This document shows, one piece after another, positions 15,402-23,833 of a DNA stretch of 64,000 nucleotides; position 1 is the first letter of the stretch, and each line of letters starts with the position of its first letter. Below the pieces are notes generated by a model, which saw nothing but the letters and a program-made list of their open reading frames with translations, ran no database searches and had not been told where the DNA came from. Location: contig NZ_NDYF01000013.1 of assembly GCF_002243175.1 (NCBI RefSeq), forward strand, positions 124,001 through 188,000, given 5' to 3'. The stretch comes from Finegoldia magna_J. GTDB lineage: Bacteria > Bacillota > Clostridia > Tissierellales > Peptoniphilaceae. Made by a program: the position numbers and the translations under genes.

Positions 15402-16314
15402 CCAATGCACCTCCACAACTTGAGCCACTTCCTGCAGTACATCCGTAGCAGTAATCTTTCCACACGATTTCTCTGGATAAATCCTTCACATCGATTAAAT
15501 CTTTGATGTTTTGGTAGTCTTTCATTGGTACTTTTTCTGCTAAGTGGAAGTCGCAATCGTGAAGATTTCCCAAACTATCCACAGAAATTTGGAATCTGCA
15601 CATTATATTTTCGCAAGTTTCTTCGTTGTAATTATCTTCCAATAATTTCATGTAATCTTCATATTCGCCTTTTTCGATTAGGAAATCTCTGAAATATCCG
15701 ATAGGCATATTTGTAATTGTAAACAAATTGTTGAATACTACATCTTTCTTTTTCAATTCGCGTTCGTAATCAGATTGAAGATTTGATTGTTCTGGTGGCA
15801 AAAATCCTCCAAGTGGATTGTAAACCAAGTCCAATTCTTTTTCAGTTCCGTATCCCATTTCGTTAAGTCTTTTCAAATTGGCGATGACTTTGTCGTAAAC
15901 TCCATCACCTCTTTGGCTGTCTACGTTATCTTGTGTGTAGCAAGGAAGAGATACTACGATTTTGATTTTTTCTTTGTCAAATAAATCCATTAATTCCTTG
16001 TTTTTTTCGATATCTGTGGCGTTCGTTCTAATAATAAGTTCGTCCGCTCTTTTCAAACATTCCTTCATAAACCACACGATTTCTGGATGTGTTGTTGGTT
16101 CTCCCCCTGTAATATCCACAGTTTTCATCTTGTGGTTATCCAAAAACTTCAAGCAATCTTCCATAGTTTCCATGCTCATTTCTAAGTTTTCGCTGTTTTT
16201 CATAATGTAACAGTGTTTACAACGCAAATTACATTTTTCAGTAATGTTTAATTGTAGAGTTGTAATGTCACCTGTTATATTAAATTTTTCAGGTATTCTG
16301 TCTTCGAATCTCAT
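15394..16314 (-). CDS. ArsS-like radical SAM protein (arsenosugar/rSAM-SeCys family)
   Basis: 306 residues. The CNLRCKHC motif (~29-36) binds the radical-SAM 4Fe-4S cluster, followed by ITGGEPT (SAM-contacting GGE). The rest matches the ArsS/TIGR04167 layout: SLPCYTQDNVDSQRGDGVY, LVYNPLGGFLPPEQ, NLFTITNMPIGYF, and the cysteine-rich tail CYGCTAGSGSSCGGALDE of the DUF3641 region. The family makes C5'-dimethylarsinoyl adenosine in arsenosugar synthesis when paired with ArsM; no ArsM is here, so the substrate may differ. There is no in-frame TGA, so no selenocysteine. It overlaps the upstream gene by ATGA and the downstream gene by 8 nt. Confidence 0.85.
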   Translation of the reverse strand: MRFEDRIPEKFNITGDITTLQLNITEKCNLRCKHCYIMKNSENLEMSMETMEDCLKFLDNHKMKTVDITGGEPTTHPEIVWFMKECLKRADELIIRTNATDIEKNKELMDLFDKEKIKIVVSLPCYTQDNVDSQRGDGVYDKVIANLKRLNEMGYGTEKELDLVYNPLGGFLPPEQSNLQSDYERELKKKDVVFNNLFTITNMPIGYFRDFLIEKGEYEDYMKLLEDNYNEETCENIMCRFQISVDSLGNLHDCDFHLAEKVPMKDYQNIKDLIDVKDLSREIVWKDYCYGCTAGSGSSCGGALDE

Positions 16315-17258
16315 TTTCTCCCCCTAAATTTTCCTTTTAATGCATTTTTAAAAAAGCTTGGATCGCATTTTTCATCTATACCAACCATTTTACTTACAAA
16401 ATGGTGTACTTCATTATTTGCCACAAACTTGGATGAACAAGTCGCACAATAAGTATACATTTTTTCATTTTTGATGGAGTTTTGCATTTGAGTTGCGATT
16501 TCTTTTTCGCTTTTTCCTGCAATTCCACCAGCTCCACAGCAGTTTGTGCTTATGTATTTATTGTTAAATCCTTTGATATGATTTTTGATTTCTTCAAATA
16601 TTATATGATTGTATCTGTCAGAACATGGAAAGAACACATTTACTTCCTCGTCGATATCTTGAATCATATTTCTTTCTTCAAGCCATTTGAAAATCGTGAT
16701 GACTTCTACCGACAAATTTTTGTAGAATTTGTGGAAACAGTTTGGACACACGCACACAATTCTTTCGACTTCCTTGTCCTTGAGTTCTTTTTCAAATCTT
16801 TCCATGTAATTATTTTCAAATCCCGTATAATCACTTGGAAGATTGCAACAATCTATTGAATAATCAAATCCTTCTTTGTTGAACAATTCCATTAAATATT
16901 TTGTAGTATCTGGATAAAACGCTGGGAAATTACAGCCCAAATACAACAAATCTTTTGTTTTTCTGTCGGATTTGTTTTTGAAGAAATAATTTTCTTTTTG
17001 TTTTTTAACTGATTCGAACTTTGGATTTGCTTTTCTATGAATAAGTGAAATCTTTTTTCCATCCAAATCAACTGGACACACTGCCTCACATTTCTGACAC
17101 AAGAAACAAGAAAACGCCAAGTCTTGTCTGTCTGCAAAATCTTTTAAGTTAATCTTGTATTTAGTCAAAAACGGACAACATTTTGTGCATTTACCACAAT
17201 CAATACACTTGTCTTTTACTTCTTGTAAGTAATCATTTGTACTTTTGTTTGATATCAT
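16311..17258 (-). CDS. CCG-domain iron-sulfur oxidoreductase (HdrD/GlpC-like)
   Basis: Two 4Fe-4S motifs at the N-terminus, CIDCGKCTKCCPF (~17-29) and CFLCQKCEAVCPVD (~51-64), are followed by cysteine-rich blocks of the heterodisulfide-reductase type: LGCNFPAFYPDT, CVCPNCFHKF and TNCCGAGGIAGKS. At 315 residues it is shorter than HdrD or GlpC. Probably an electron-transfer or disulfide-handling protein serving the radical SAM enzyme next to it; that link is inferred from the four-base overlap with that gene and the overlap with the glycosyltransferase upstream. Confidence 0.85.
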   Translation of the reverse strand: MISNKSTNDYLQEVKDKCIDCGKCTKCCPFLTKYKINLKDFADRQDLAFSCFLCQKCEAVCPVDLDGKKISLIHRKANPKFESVKKQKENYFFKNKSDRKTKDLLYLGCNFPAFYPDTTKYLMELFNKEGFDYSIDCCNLPSDYTGFENNYMERFEKELKDKEVERIVCVCPNCFHKFYKNLSVEVITIFKWLEERNMIQDIDEEVNVFFPCSDRYNHIIFEEIKNHIKGFNNKYISTNCCGAGGIAGKSEKEIATQMQNSIKNEKMYTYCATCSSKFVANNEVHHFVSKMVGIDEKCDPSFFKNALKGKFRGRK

Positions 17259-17895
17259 CTACGCTTTCCCCCTTGCGATACATATATTGGCATTTTTGCA
17301 TCATCCACATAGTCCTAAAAGGACCATTTTTTTGAAATCTACGCGATGAAGAATATATCCTCATTTTTGAAAGGAAGATTTTGTATCCTTTTTCTTTAAC
17401 CCTAATCGAAAAATCGTAATCTTCCATTAAATCTATATTTTTAAATCCACCCATCTCGTTGTAAAACTCTCTCGTGAAAAACATCCCCTGATCACCAAAA
17501 GCGATGTTTCTTTGTCTGACACGATTGCTAGAATTAAATGCGACAATTTGCATTATAAACTGTTTTGGAACAAACGAAATACTGAAACAACCCATTTTAT
17601 AATTTTGTAAAACTGATTTGATTTCTTCTTTTGGATTTTCCTTGAAAAAAGTATCCGCGTGAAGAATCAGAATTATTTCCCCTTTTGAATTTGCAATTCC
17701 ATTTATAATTTGATTGCCGCGACCTTTGATGCTTCTAATTGGATTATATCCTCTGGCTCTGATTTTTTCAAACGTGTCGTCATCGCCACTCACGCTGAAA
17801 ATCACTTCGAACTCATCATCAAAAACATCCAAACGATCGATGAATCTGTCGATTTTGTCAGACTCATTATACACCGGCACTATTACTGAAATCAT
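17233..17895 (-). CDS. Family 2 glycosyltransferase, rSAM-associated TIGR04283 type
   Basis: GT-A fold: IVPVYNESDKIDRFIDRL (~4-21), GRGNQIINGIANSKGEIILILHADT (~57-81; HADT is the metal-binding DxD position), FGDQGMFF and GGFKNIDLMEDYDFSIRV. At 220 residues it is compact, as for the transferase 2 group repeatedly found beside ArsS-type radical SAM genes. It would attach a sugar to the pathway's intermediate; donor and acceptor are unknown. It overlaps the fusion gene upstream by 29 nt and the CCG gene downstream by 26 nt, unusually long overlaps that indicate tight translational coupling. Confidence 0.85.
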   Translation of the reverse strand: MISVIVPVYNESDKIDRFIDRLDVFDDEFEVIFSVSGDDDTFEKIRARGYNPIRSIKGRGNQIINGIANSKGEIILILHADTFFKENPKEEIKSVLQNYKMGCFSISFVPKQFIMQIVAFNSSNRVRQRNIAFGDQGMFFTREFYNEMGGFKNIDLMEDYDFSIRVKEKGYKIFLSKMRIYSSSRRFQKNGPFRTMWMMQKCQYMYRKGESVDDIKQKYK

Positions 17896-19348
17896 TCGCT
17901 TTTATAAACTCCCATATATTATCCAAAAATCCATCCGATAAATACGCTTTTATCTTTTCGAAAGCAAATCCACTATCTCTGTTATCATCTACGTATTGCG
18001 TGTATGCCATCGAACACCAAGTTATTCCCCTGAGGCATGTGAACAGCAAATACTTCACGAATTTTTTCCTGTCGACTTTTGTTTTTGATAATTTGTCGTA
18101 TTCATCTAAGAAATGATCCATTGTGTCGTTGTCAAAAATCACATCAGTCTTCCAAAAAGTCGTCGTCGGTGCCAAAAAATGTGCCAAATCTTGTTCACGT
18201 TCTCCTATAATAGGCTTTTCCCAATCTATAACGTAAGATTTTTCTCCTATTATGAAGTTTTTGTTGTTGAGTTCAGTATTTATAAGGCAAGGATTTTCAA
18301 GTGTAGAATCAAGCCCCAAATTTTTGATGTATTTTAGCATATCAGAAATTTTTTCTTCGGTCGTGTTGTTTTTCTTGTCCCATTTTTTATAATGAGAAAA
18401 CATCTCCGTAAATTCGTCGAACATCATCTTAAAAGGACTGTTTGCTTTTATAAAATCTTGTCCTGTAACATCTAATGAATGAATTTGCGAGAGCAAATAC
18501 GCTGCAATTTTCAAATCAGTATGATAATCCAAATCTCTTCCAATCAAATATTCTTCCGTAAGATAAGAAATTCCCGACAATTTATCACGTTTCAAATCGT
18601 AAGCCTTCGCAGTTACGTTAGATTTTTCTAAAAATTTCAGCGCATTATATTCGTATTCGATTTGATTGTCCAAATGCATTTGCGATCCACGCGCAATTCT
18701 TATCAAATAATCATCATCGATCAGATAATTCGAATTGTACTCGCCTTTTCCGAGTAATTTGACGTTTTCTGATTTGGATATGTATTTTACAAAATCAATG
18801 TCAGTGTCGATATCGTGAGTTTCTCTCAATTTATGATACGACAAATCATTTTCTATCAAACTATTTTCCAAATCGTTTTCTACATTTGGATTAGAATATT
18901 TTTTGTTTTCAAACAACACGTCGTGCGCTTTTTTCATTCCAATAAGACTATAACCGCCGTCTTCAGTTGGACTGAATACTACATCGTTATTTTCTAATTT
19001 GTCAAAAGCTTCTTCGAAAATCTCACCATCAAAATCAATTATATCTGAGCCTATTAAAACCACCTTGGAATAACCAAGTGACAAAACTTCTTTTATAGAA
19101 TTGTTCATTCTTTGACCAATATCATCACCTGTTTGTTTGGTGCAATCATAGGGAGAATTTTTCGTGTAATCGTCAAATAATTCGTCTGGCGTTAGAGATA
19201 AGAAAACTTTGTAATTTTTGAGAATTTTTAAGTTATTGTCTATCAAATTACCGCTGAGTTTTATTCTTTGATCTTCTGATAAAATTGTCGACAATCTCGT
19301 TTTAGAATTTTTATTTGGAATTTTTGTCATTAAAATTACTGCGTTCAT
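17867..19348 (-). CDS. DUF2064 transferase fused to an APH-like kinase domain
   Basis: Residues ~1-195 are a DUF2064/TIGR04282 nucleotidyl/glycosyl-transferase-like domain (MTKIPNKNSKTRLS, IGSDIIDF, SPTEDGGYSLIGM). Residues ~200-493 are a protein-kinase-like fold of the aminoglycoside/choline phosphotransferase type, with VIDWEKP as the metal-binding D. The catalytic-loop HGD triad is replaced by NTE in CLINTELNNKNF, so ordinary phosphotransfer is doubtful; whether NTE is normal for this subfamily is unknown to me. The first domain is a standard neighbour of ArsS-type radical SAM genes. First gene of the five-gene operon ending at 14961. Confidence 0.8.
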   Translation of the reverse strand: MNAVILMTKIPNKNSKTRLSTILSEDQRIKLSGNLIDNNLKILKNYKVFLSLTPDELFDDYTKNSPYDCTKQTGDDIGQRMNNSIKEVLSLGYSKVVLIGSDIIDFDGEIFEEAFDKLENNDVVFSPTEDGGYSLIGMKKAHDVLFENKKYSNPNVENDLENSLIENDLSYHKLRETHDIDTDIDFVKYISKSENVKLLGKGEYNSNYLIDDDYLIRIARGSQMHLDNQIEYEYNALKFLEKSNVTAKAYDLKRDKLSGISYLTEEYLIGRDLDYHTDLKIAAYLLSQIHSLDVTGQDFIKANSPFKMMFDEFTEMFSHYKKWDKKNNTTEEKISDMLKYIKNLGLDSTLENPCLINTELNNKNFIIGEKSYVIDWEKPIIGEREQDLAHFLAPTTTFWKTDVIFDNDTMDHFLDEYDKLSKTKVDRKKFVKYLLFTCLRGITWCSMAYTQYVDDNRDSGFAFEKIKAYLSDGFLDNIWEFIKANDFSNSAGV

Positions 19349-19360
19349 GTTATCTCCTGT

Positions 19361-19390
19361 AAAAAAAGCGGCCCATACTCTGAGCCGCTT
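19361..19390 (-). terminator. Terminator after the rhodanese lipoprotein
   Basis: Minus strand AAGCGGC ... GCCGCTT with an 11-nt loop, then TTTTTTT. It separates the rhodanese gene from the fusion gene, whose ribosome binding site follows at once, so read-through may feed the next operon. Confidence 0.85.
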
Positions 19391-19402
19391 AAATTTTTTA
19401 AA

Positions 19403-20173
19403 CTATTTTACTAATTCGTAATCGTGTTCTTTAGTTCCATCTAAAGAGTTGAATACGTCTTTGTTTCCTCTGTCGATTAGTTTTTGTGCTAATTGACCAG
19501 ATTTGTTTCCAGAATAGCAATAAGTGTAAACTGGTTTATCTGTAGGAATTTCTGATAATCTTGCATCAGCTTCGTCTAATGGAATATTGATAGCATTTTT
19601 GATGTGACCTGCATCATAATCTTTTTTATCTCTAACATCAACGATTACGTTGTTAGTGTCTTCAGAAGCTTTTACTAAATCTTCTGGTAAAATGTTAGCG
19701 AATTTAACTAATTTGTATTCAAATTTCTTAACGCCTTCTGCGTTTGTAACGTCTTTGAATCCGTTATTTACTAAAATTTCAGCAGCTTTTTGGCTCTTTT
19801 TACCTGTGTTGCAAACTGTGATTACAGCTTTATCTTTGTAAGCATCTAACTTAGAAACTTCTTGTTCAAAAGTGTCGATTGGCATATTGATAGCCCATTT
19901 TACGTGACCTTGGTCGTATTCTTCTTTGCTTCTAACGTCAACAACCAATACAGTTTCTTTTTTCTTCTTATCTTGTTCGATTGCTTCAAGATCAGCGCCC
20001 TTCATTTCTTTGATGGCTGCTTTTTCTTCTGTCTTTTCTTCAGTTTTTTCTGCTGGTTTTTCAGCATTTTGTTCTGTTTTAGTATTATTGTCAGCTGGTT
20101 TATCTGAATTATTTGAACATCCAGTAACAGTTAAAGCTGATACTAAAGCTAATGTTAATAAAAGTTTTTTCAC
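19403..20173 (-). CDS. Lipoprotein with two rhodanese domains
   Basis: GTG start at 20173 after AGGAGG. A signal peptide with lipobox LTVTGC (Cys ~19) is followed by an Asn/Lys/Glu-rich linker (~20-55), then two rhodanese domains: one with active-site loop VCNTGKKS (~128) and one with YCYSGNKS (~229). Both catalytic cysteines are present. Anchored outside the membrane, it would transfer or carry sulfane sulfur. Rhodanese lipoproteins near TlpA and NapH-like proteins suggest extracytoplasmic thiol/sulfur chemistry; the acceptor is unknown. Confidence 0.9.
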   Translation of the reverse strand: MKKLLLTLALVSALTVTGCSNNSDKPADNNTKTEQNAEKPAEKTEEKTEEKAAIKEMKGADLEAIEQDKKKKETVLVVDVRSKEEYDQGHVKWAINMPIDTFEQEVSKLDAYKDKAVITVCNTGKKSQKAAEILVNNGFKDVTNAEGVKKFEYKLVKFANILPEDLVKASEDTNNVIVDVRDKKDYDAGHIKNAINIPLDEADARLSEIPTDKPVYTYCYSGNKSGQLAQKLIDRGNKDVFNSLDGTKEHDYELVK

Positions 20174-20274
20174 AATAAATTCCTCCTAAAAATCTTTTCG
20201 ATAACATTGTATCATACAGACTCTACAATTTCCAAGATTTATTTATTGAAATTTCCTATAAATGATTTTGAGTA

Positions 20275-21177
20275 TTATTTTTTATCTCTTATTCCACAGC
20301 TTATAGCATCAACTGGACAGGCGTTTTTACATCTTGCGCATCTGATGCATTCTTTGTGATTGCAATTTTTCGTAGGATCTATGTTCATTTGGCACACTTT
20401 CTTGCACCTTCCACAACTTATACATTTATTCTTGTCCAATCTGTATTTGAAAATTGAAATCGGATTGAAAAATGAATAAATCGCACCCAAAGGACAAATA
20501 TATTTACAGAAAGGTCTGTACATCATTATTGAAAGTAAAATTGTGAGTATAAGAATAGTTCCCTTCCAATAATACAAAAATCCAATCGCTCCTCTCATGC
20601 TTTTGTTCAATAACACCAGAGGAATTCCACCTTCAAGCATTCCTATCGGACAAATCAATTTGCAAAAATAAGGCGATCCTTGTCCCAAAATATCCACCAC
20701 AAACATCGGCAAAATTATTACGAAAATTAGTAAAATAAAATATTTTAATTTTCTCAAATGTTTGTCGTATTTGAATGTTTGTATTTTCTTAAAGAAAGGA
20801 ATTTTGTACAATAAATCCTGAATTAAGCCGAATGGACACAACCACCCACACACAAATCTTCCCATCAAAGCACCAATAAAAAACAAAAATCCGACTATGT
20901 AATAGCTAAACTTGAAGTTCGAATTTCCAATTACAGCCTGTAATGAACCTATCGGACAACTTCCTTTTGCTCCAGGGCACGAATAACAATTCATGCCCGG
21001 AACACAGATTTTCTTCAAATTTCCGCCGTAAATTTTCCCAGTCTTAAAGCCTTCTATATAAGAATTTGTAATCAGAAACCACAGTGATTGGAAAGCATGT
21101 CTGAAACGGTCCATTATTTTGTATTTATTTTTCTTGTTTCCAAATTTTAGTAAATTTTTTATCTTATCCAATTCCAA
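20275..21177 (-). CDS. NapH/MauN-like 4Fe-4S membrane protein
   Basis: Polytopic membrane protein with Fer4_5-type CxxxCP motifs, CGWLCPFGLIQDL (~106) and CKYICPLGAIYSF (~223), and two C-terminal ferredoxin clusters CISCGRCKKVC and CIRCARCKNACPVDA. An N-terminal CPGMNCYSCPGAKGSCPIG block adds cysteines. Such proteins pass electrons across the membrane to periplasmic or exported acceptors. The listed start is TTG 21177, preceded by GGAG and overlapping the end of the CXXC microprotein by 14 nt; a later ATG (about residue 22, MDRFRHAFQS) is the alternative. Likely reductant source for the TlpA protein encoded upstream. Confidence 0.85.
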   Translation of the reverse strand: MELDKIKNLLKFGNKKNKYKIMDRFRHAFQSLWFLITNSYIEGFKTGKIYGGNLKKICVPGMNCYSCPGAKGSCPIGSLQAVIGNSNFKFSYYIVGFLFFIGALMGRFVCGWLCPFGLIQDLLYKIPFFKKIQTFKYDKHLRKLKYFILLIFVIILPMFVVDILGQGSPYFCKLICPIGMLEGGIPLVLLNKSMRGAIGFLYYWKGTILILTILLSIMMYRPFCKYICPLGAIYSFFNPISIFKYRLDKNKCISCGRCKKVCQMNIDPTKNCNHKECIRCARCKNACPVDAISCGIRDKK

Positions 21178-21316
21178 TACACTCCATGCAAATTCTTATA
21201 GCCTTATCCAACACGACTTTAACTTCTCCGTTATTATATCCATAATAAATCATGCCAACAGATAAAAATAAAATCATGATAGGAAAAATTCGGCTATGAA
21301 TAAATTTTTTGTACAT
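21164..21316 (-). CDS. CD1871A-family CXXC microprotein, 50 aa
   Basis: Short gene found by reading the gap between the TlpA and 4Fe-4S genes: ATG 21316 to TAA 21164. One N-terminal membrane helix (~10-27) is followed by GEVKVVLDKAIRICMECIGIG. The CxxC of ICMECIGIG at the very C-terminus is the hallmark of the CD1871A family, which typically sits between a TlpA-like protein and a 4Fe-4S membrane protein, exactly as here. Probably relays electrons between them; that role is inference. It starts 14 nt after the TlpA stop. Confidence 0.8.
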   Translation of the reverse strand: MYKKFIHSRIFPIMILFLSVGMIYYGYNNGEVKVVLDKAIRICMECIGIG

Positions 21317-21330
21317 TTGAATCACCAATT

Positions 21331-22485
21331 TTATTTGTTTTTCAAATTAGCTAATTCTTTTTCTATAACTTGTTTCCATTCTTCTTTTGATTTTGCACCA
21401 GAATAAGTTTCTCCAACGATATTTCCCTTTTTATCTACGAAGAAAGTTTCTGGCATTGCTTGAATACCGTTTAATCTTCCGTTAAAGTTTGTCTTGTCAG
21501 GCATCAAGAATGGATATGAAGCTTTTGTTTTTTCTTGGATTAATTTTGATTTTTGTAATGCGTCATTGTTTACGCCATTATCATCAACAGTATCTGTAAC
21601 AACGCCAACTATGTTTACGCCTTTGGACTTCATTTCCTTTTGAACTTCTGATAAATCAGGAATTTCATTCACACAAGCACTGCACCAAGTTGCAAACACA
21701 TTTACCATTGTAAGATCGTATTTTTCAAAATCTTTGTTTGAAAATTCCTTGCCATTGATATCTTTTGTAGATAAATTACCCAATCCTTTTACAGATTTTT
21801 TGTCAAATGCTTCTGTATTTTCCAAATCTGTTTTTTCAGATAAAACAAATCCATTTTCTGGACGTGGTTTTTTATCTATAATATCAATCTGAGTATTAGC
21901 AAATTCTTTTGCAAAGCCCTCATCCATTTTTCCTTTTATGCTTATGTAGTAAGTGAACTTACCATCTTTTGATTCTCCGATTTTCTTATGATTGTCACAT
22001 TTTGTGATTTTAGCAATCTCAGCTTCGGACATGTTCTTGTCAAACATTCCAATAGTTCCAACTCTTTCAAGTTCTTTTTGCCACTTTTCGTATCCATCAC
22101 CCATCTTATCCACTACTGCATTTTTTTGCTCTTCAGTCATTTTACCGAAAGTAAGCATTGCATATTTCAATTCTTTGTCGATAGGGCTTTGTTCATCCAG
22201 CATCGCTATCTTCTTGTCCGTCATATCTTTTTTAACTTGTTCTGAAAGCTTGAACTTCAATCCCAAAAACTCATATACAAATTCATCTTTTGGTTTTAAT
22301 GAATAATCAGAAGGTTTGAATTTTTCATTTTCTTGTTTTTTATCGTCCTTCATTCCCGCTTCTTTTGGACTTACCACTTTAGTTTCTTTTCCCGTATTTC
22401 CACTAGATTTTTGGCATCCAACTGCTCCAACGCTAAAACACAAAGCTAGTAGCAAAGTTGTTCCTTTTAAAACATTTTTTCTCAT
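21331..22485 (-). CDS. TlpA-type thiol-disulfide oxidoreductase lipoprotein
   Basis: Signal peptide ending in lipobox GAVGC (Cys ~24), an unassigned ~200-residue middle region, and a TlpA/AhpC-TSA domain at ~225-384 with active site FATWCSACVNEIP and cis-Pro loop IQAMPETFFVDKKG. It reduces disulfides outside the membrane. The reading frame opens four codons earlier (22497), but GGAGG lies inside those codons, so MRKNVLKG at 22485 is the real start. It heads the operon with the CXXC microprotein and NapH-like protein. Confidence 0.9.
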   Translation of the reverse strand: MRKNVLKGTTLLLALCFSVGAVGCQKSSGNTGKETKVVSPKEAGMKDDKKQENEKFKPSDYSLKPKDEFVYEFLGLKFKLSEQVKKDMTDKKIAMLDEQSPIDKELKYAMLTFGKMTEEQKNAVVDKMGDGYEKWQKELERVGTIGMFDKNMSEAEIAKITKCDNHKKIGESKDGKFTYYISIKGKMDEGFAKEFANTQIDIIDKKPRPENGFVLSEKTDLENTEAFDKKSVKGLGNLSTKDINGKEFSNKDFEKYDLTMVNVFATWCSACVNEIPDLSEVQKEMKSKGVNIVGVVTDTVDDNGVNNDALQKSKLIQEKTKASYPFLMPDKTNFNGRLNGIQAMPETFFVDKKGNIVGETYSGAKSKEEWKQVIEKELANLKNK

Positions 22486-22635
22486 AATTTCCTCCATAAA
22501 ATATCTAAGTTCATTTTAGATAACACGGTCTCGTGTGATCTGATATTATATTACGATAGTTTTATGAAATGTTCGTGAAATTATTGTTTAAAAATAAAGT
22601 CGCAATTGATAAGACTATAATCCTCATTTATAGCA

Positions 22636-22669
22636 ATAAAAAATCTACTACTTTTTCCGTAGTAGATTT
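22636..22669 (-). terminator. Terminator of the fdhD-to-zinc-ribbon operon
   Basis: Minus strand AAATCTACTAC-GGAAAAA-GTAGTAGATTT, an 11-bp perfect stem, then TTTATTG, 35 nt past the zinc-ribbon gene stop. Confidence 0.85.
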
Positions 22670-22704
22670 GTAACATTATTAGCATATTTATTTTTTCAAA
22701 ATAA

Positions 22705-23106
22705 TTAACTTTTCTTCACAAATTTATGTCCACAATGAGGGCAAGTTACTTTGATTTTCCCTTTATTTCTTGGAATTTTCATTTCTTTCTTGCAGTTTGG
22801 ACATTTAATGTACTTCTTGTCCTTGGAATTTAAAGCTCTGATTTTATATTTTTCAAAAAAATCTGTCATAGGTTTTACAGCCTTCGCGAATTTTTGATTT
22901 TCAACCATTCTTTGATATTTATTTACAGAAAAAACTCTGAAAATCCCAAAATACACAATCAAAATCATCGTAATGACTTCTATAACTCTGTTTTTAAATT
23001 TTAAATTAATCAAAGAAAGTATCAGAGCGACTACTATCATAGTCTTCGACAAAAAATCCACTCCGTACACTTTTTGCAAATAATTTTTGATTTTATCTTT
23101 CATCAA
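22705..23106 (-). CDS. Small membrane protein with C-terminal zinc ribbon, 133 aa
   Basis: Two hydrophobic stretches (~19-33 and ~41-57) come before a cytoplasmic zinc ribbon CPNCKKEMKIPRNKGKIKVTCP.CG (four cysteines, ~99-127). Function unknown; the ribbon resembles those of small Firmicute membrane proteins. It overlaps the sirtuin stop by 14 nt and is the last gene of the operon. Confidence 0.75.
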   Translation of the reverse strand: MMKDKIKNYLQKVYGVDFLSKTMIVVALILSLINLKFKNRVIEVITMILIVYFGIFRVFSVNKYQRMVENQKFAKAVKPMTDFFEKYKIRALNSKDKKYIKCPNCKKEMKIPRNKGKIKVTCPHCGHKFVKKS

Positions 23107-23833
23107 TATCCCTCGTCACATATTCTAAAGTTTTTGCGATATCGTCGTGAATGACGATATTTGCCATATTGTCGTAGCTTGTACGATCCAGATTAATCAG
23201 TATCAAATTATCTCCTCTAAAATAATTGATAAGACCACTTGCAGGATACACGACAAGTGAACTTCCAGCTACAATCATCGTGTCTGCTTTATTTATCCAA
23301 TTGATTGCTTTTGCAAATTCACTTTGTGGTGGAACTTCTCCGTACAATGTAACATCTGGACGCACAACACCTCCACATTTTTCACATTTGCAAGGTCTGT
23401 TTTGTTTGTAATAATCCAAATCGTATTTTGCACCACAATTTACACAATAATAATCTCTTAAATTTCCGTGAATTTCTGCGATATTTTTCGTTCCAGCCAT
23501 TTTGTCCAAACTGTCGATATTTTGAGTAATAACGCCAAGAAGTTTGTTTGCTTTTTCTAATTTCGTCAAAGACAAATGAGCTTTGTTTGGTTTTACTCCA
23601 TCAATAATCAAATTTTCCAAAACATAATTCTGAAATAAATCGGGACGTGTCACGAAAAATTCGTGGCTCAACATATATTCCGGCGAAAAATCGCTGTCGT
23701 TTTTCTTGTTGTAAAGTCCCGTTGCAGATCTAAAATCCGGAATTCCAGATGCAGTAGACACCCCTGCTCCACCGAAAAACACGATCTTGTCACTTTGTTC
23801 TACAATTTGTTTTAATCTTTCAACATCATTCAT
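23093..23833 (-). CDS. NAD-dependent protein deacylase of the sirtuin family
   Basis: Removes acyl groups from lysines using NAD. GGAGVSTASGIPDFRS (~20-35) is the NAD-binding loop, TQNIDSLD the ribose contact and HGN (~121) the catalytic His. Four cysteines (CVNC...CKCEKC) form the zinc site, and GSSLVVYPAS the Rossmann end. At 246 residues it is the bacterial CobB/SrtN size. It overlaps EamA upstream by 8 nt and the zinc-ribbon gene downstream by 14 nt. Confidence 0.93.
   Translation of the reverse strand: MNDVERLKQIVEQSDKIVFFGGAGVSTASGIPDFRSATGLYNKKNDSDFSPEYMLSHEFFVTRPDLFQNYVLENLIIDGVKPNKAHLSLTKLEKANKLLGVITQNIDSLDKMAGTKNIAEIHGNLRDYYCVNCGAKYDLDYYKQNRPCKCEKCGGVVRPDVTLYGEVPPQSEFAKAINWINKADTMIVAGSSLVVYPASGLINYFRGDNLILINLDRTSYDNMANIVIHDDIAKTLEYVTRDIDER

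Noticed and set aside
15394..16314. Possible selenocysteine in the ArsS-like protein
   Set aside because: The family includes selenoproteins, but here the frame has no in-frame TGA and ends at TAA inside the coupled ATG of the next gene.
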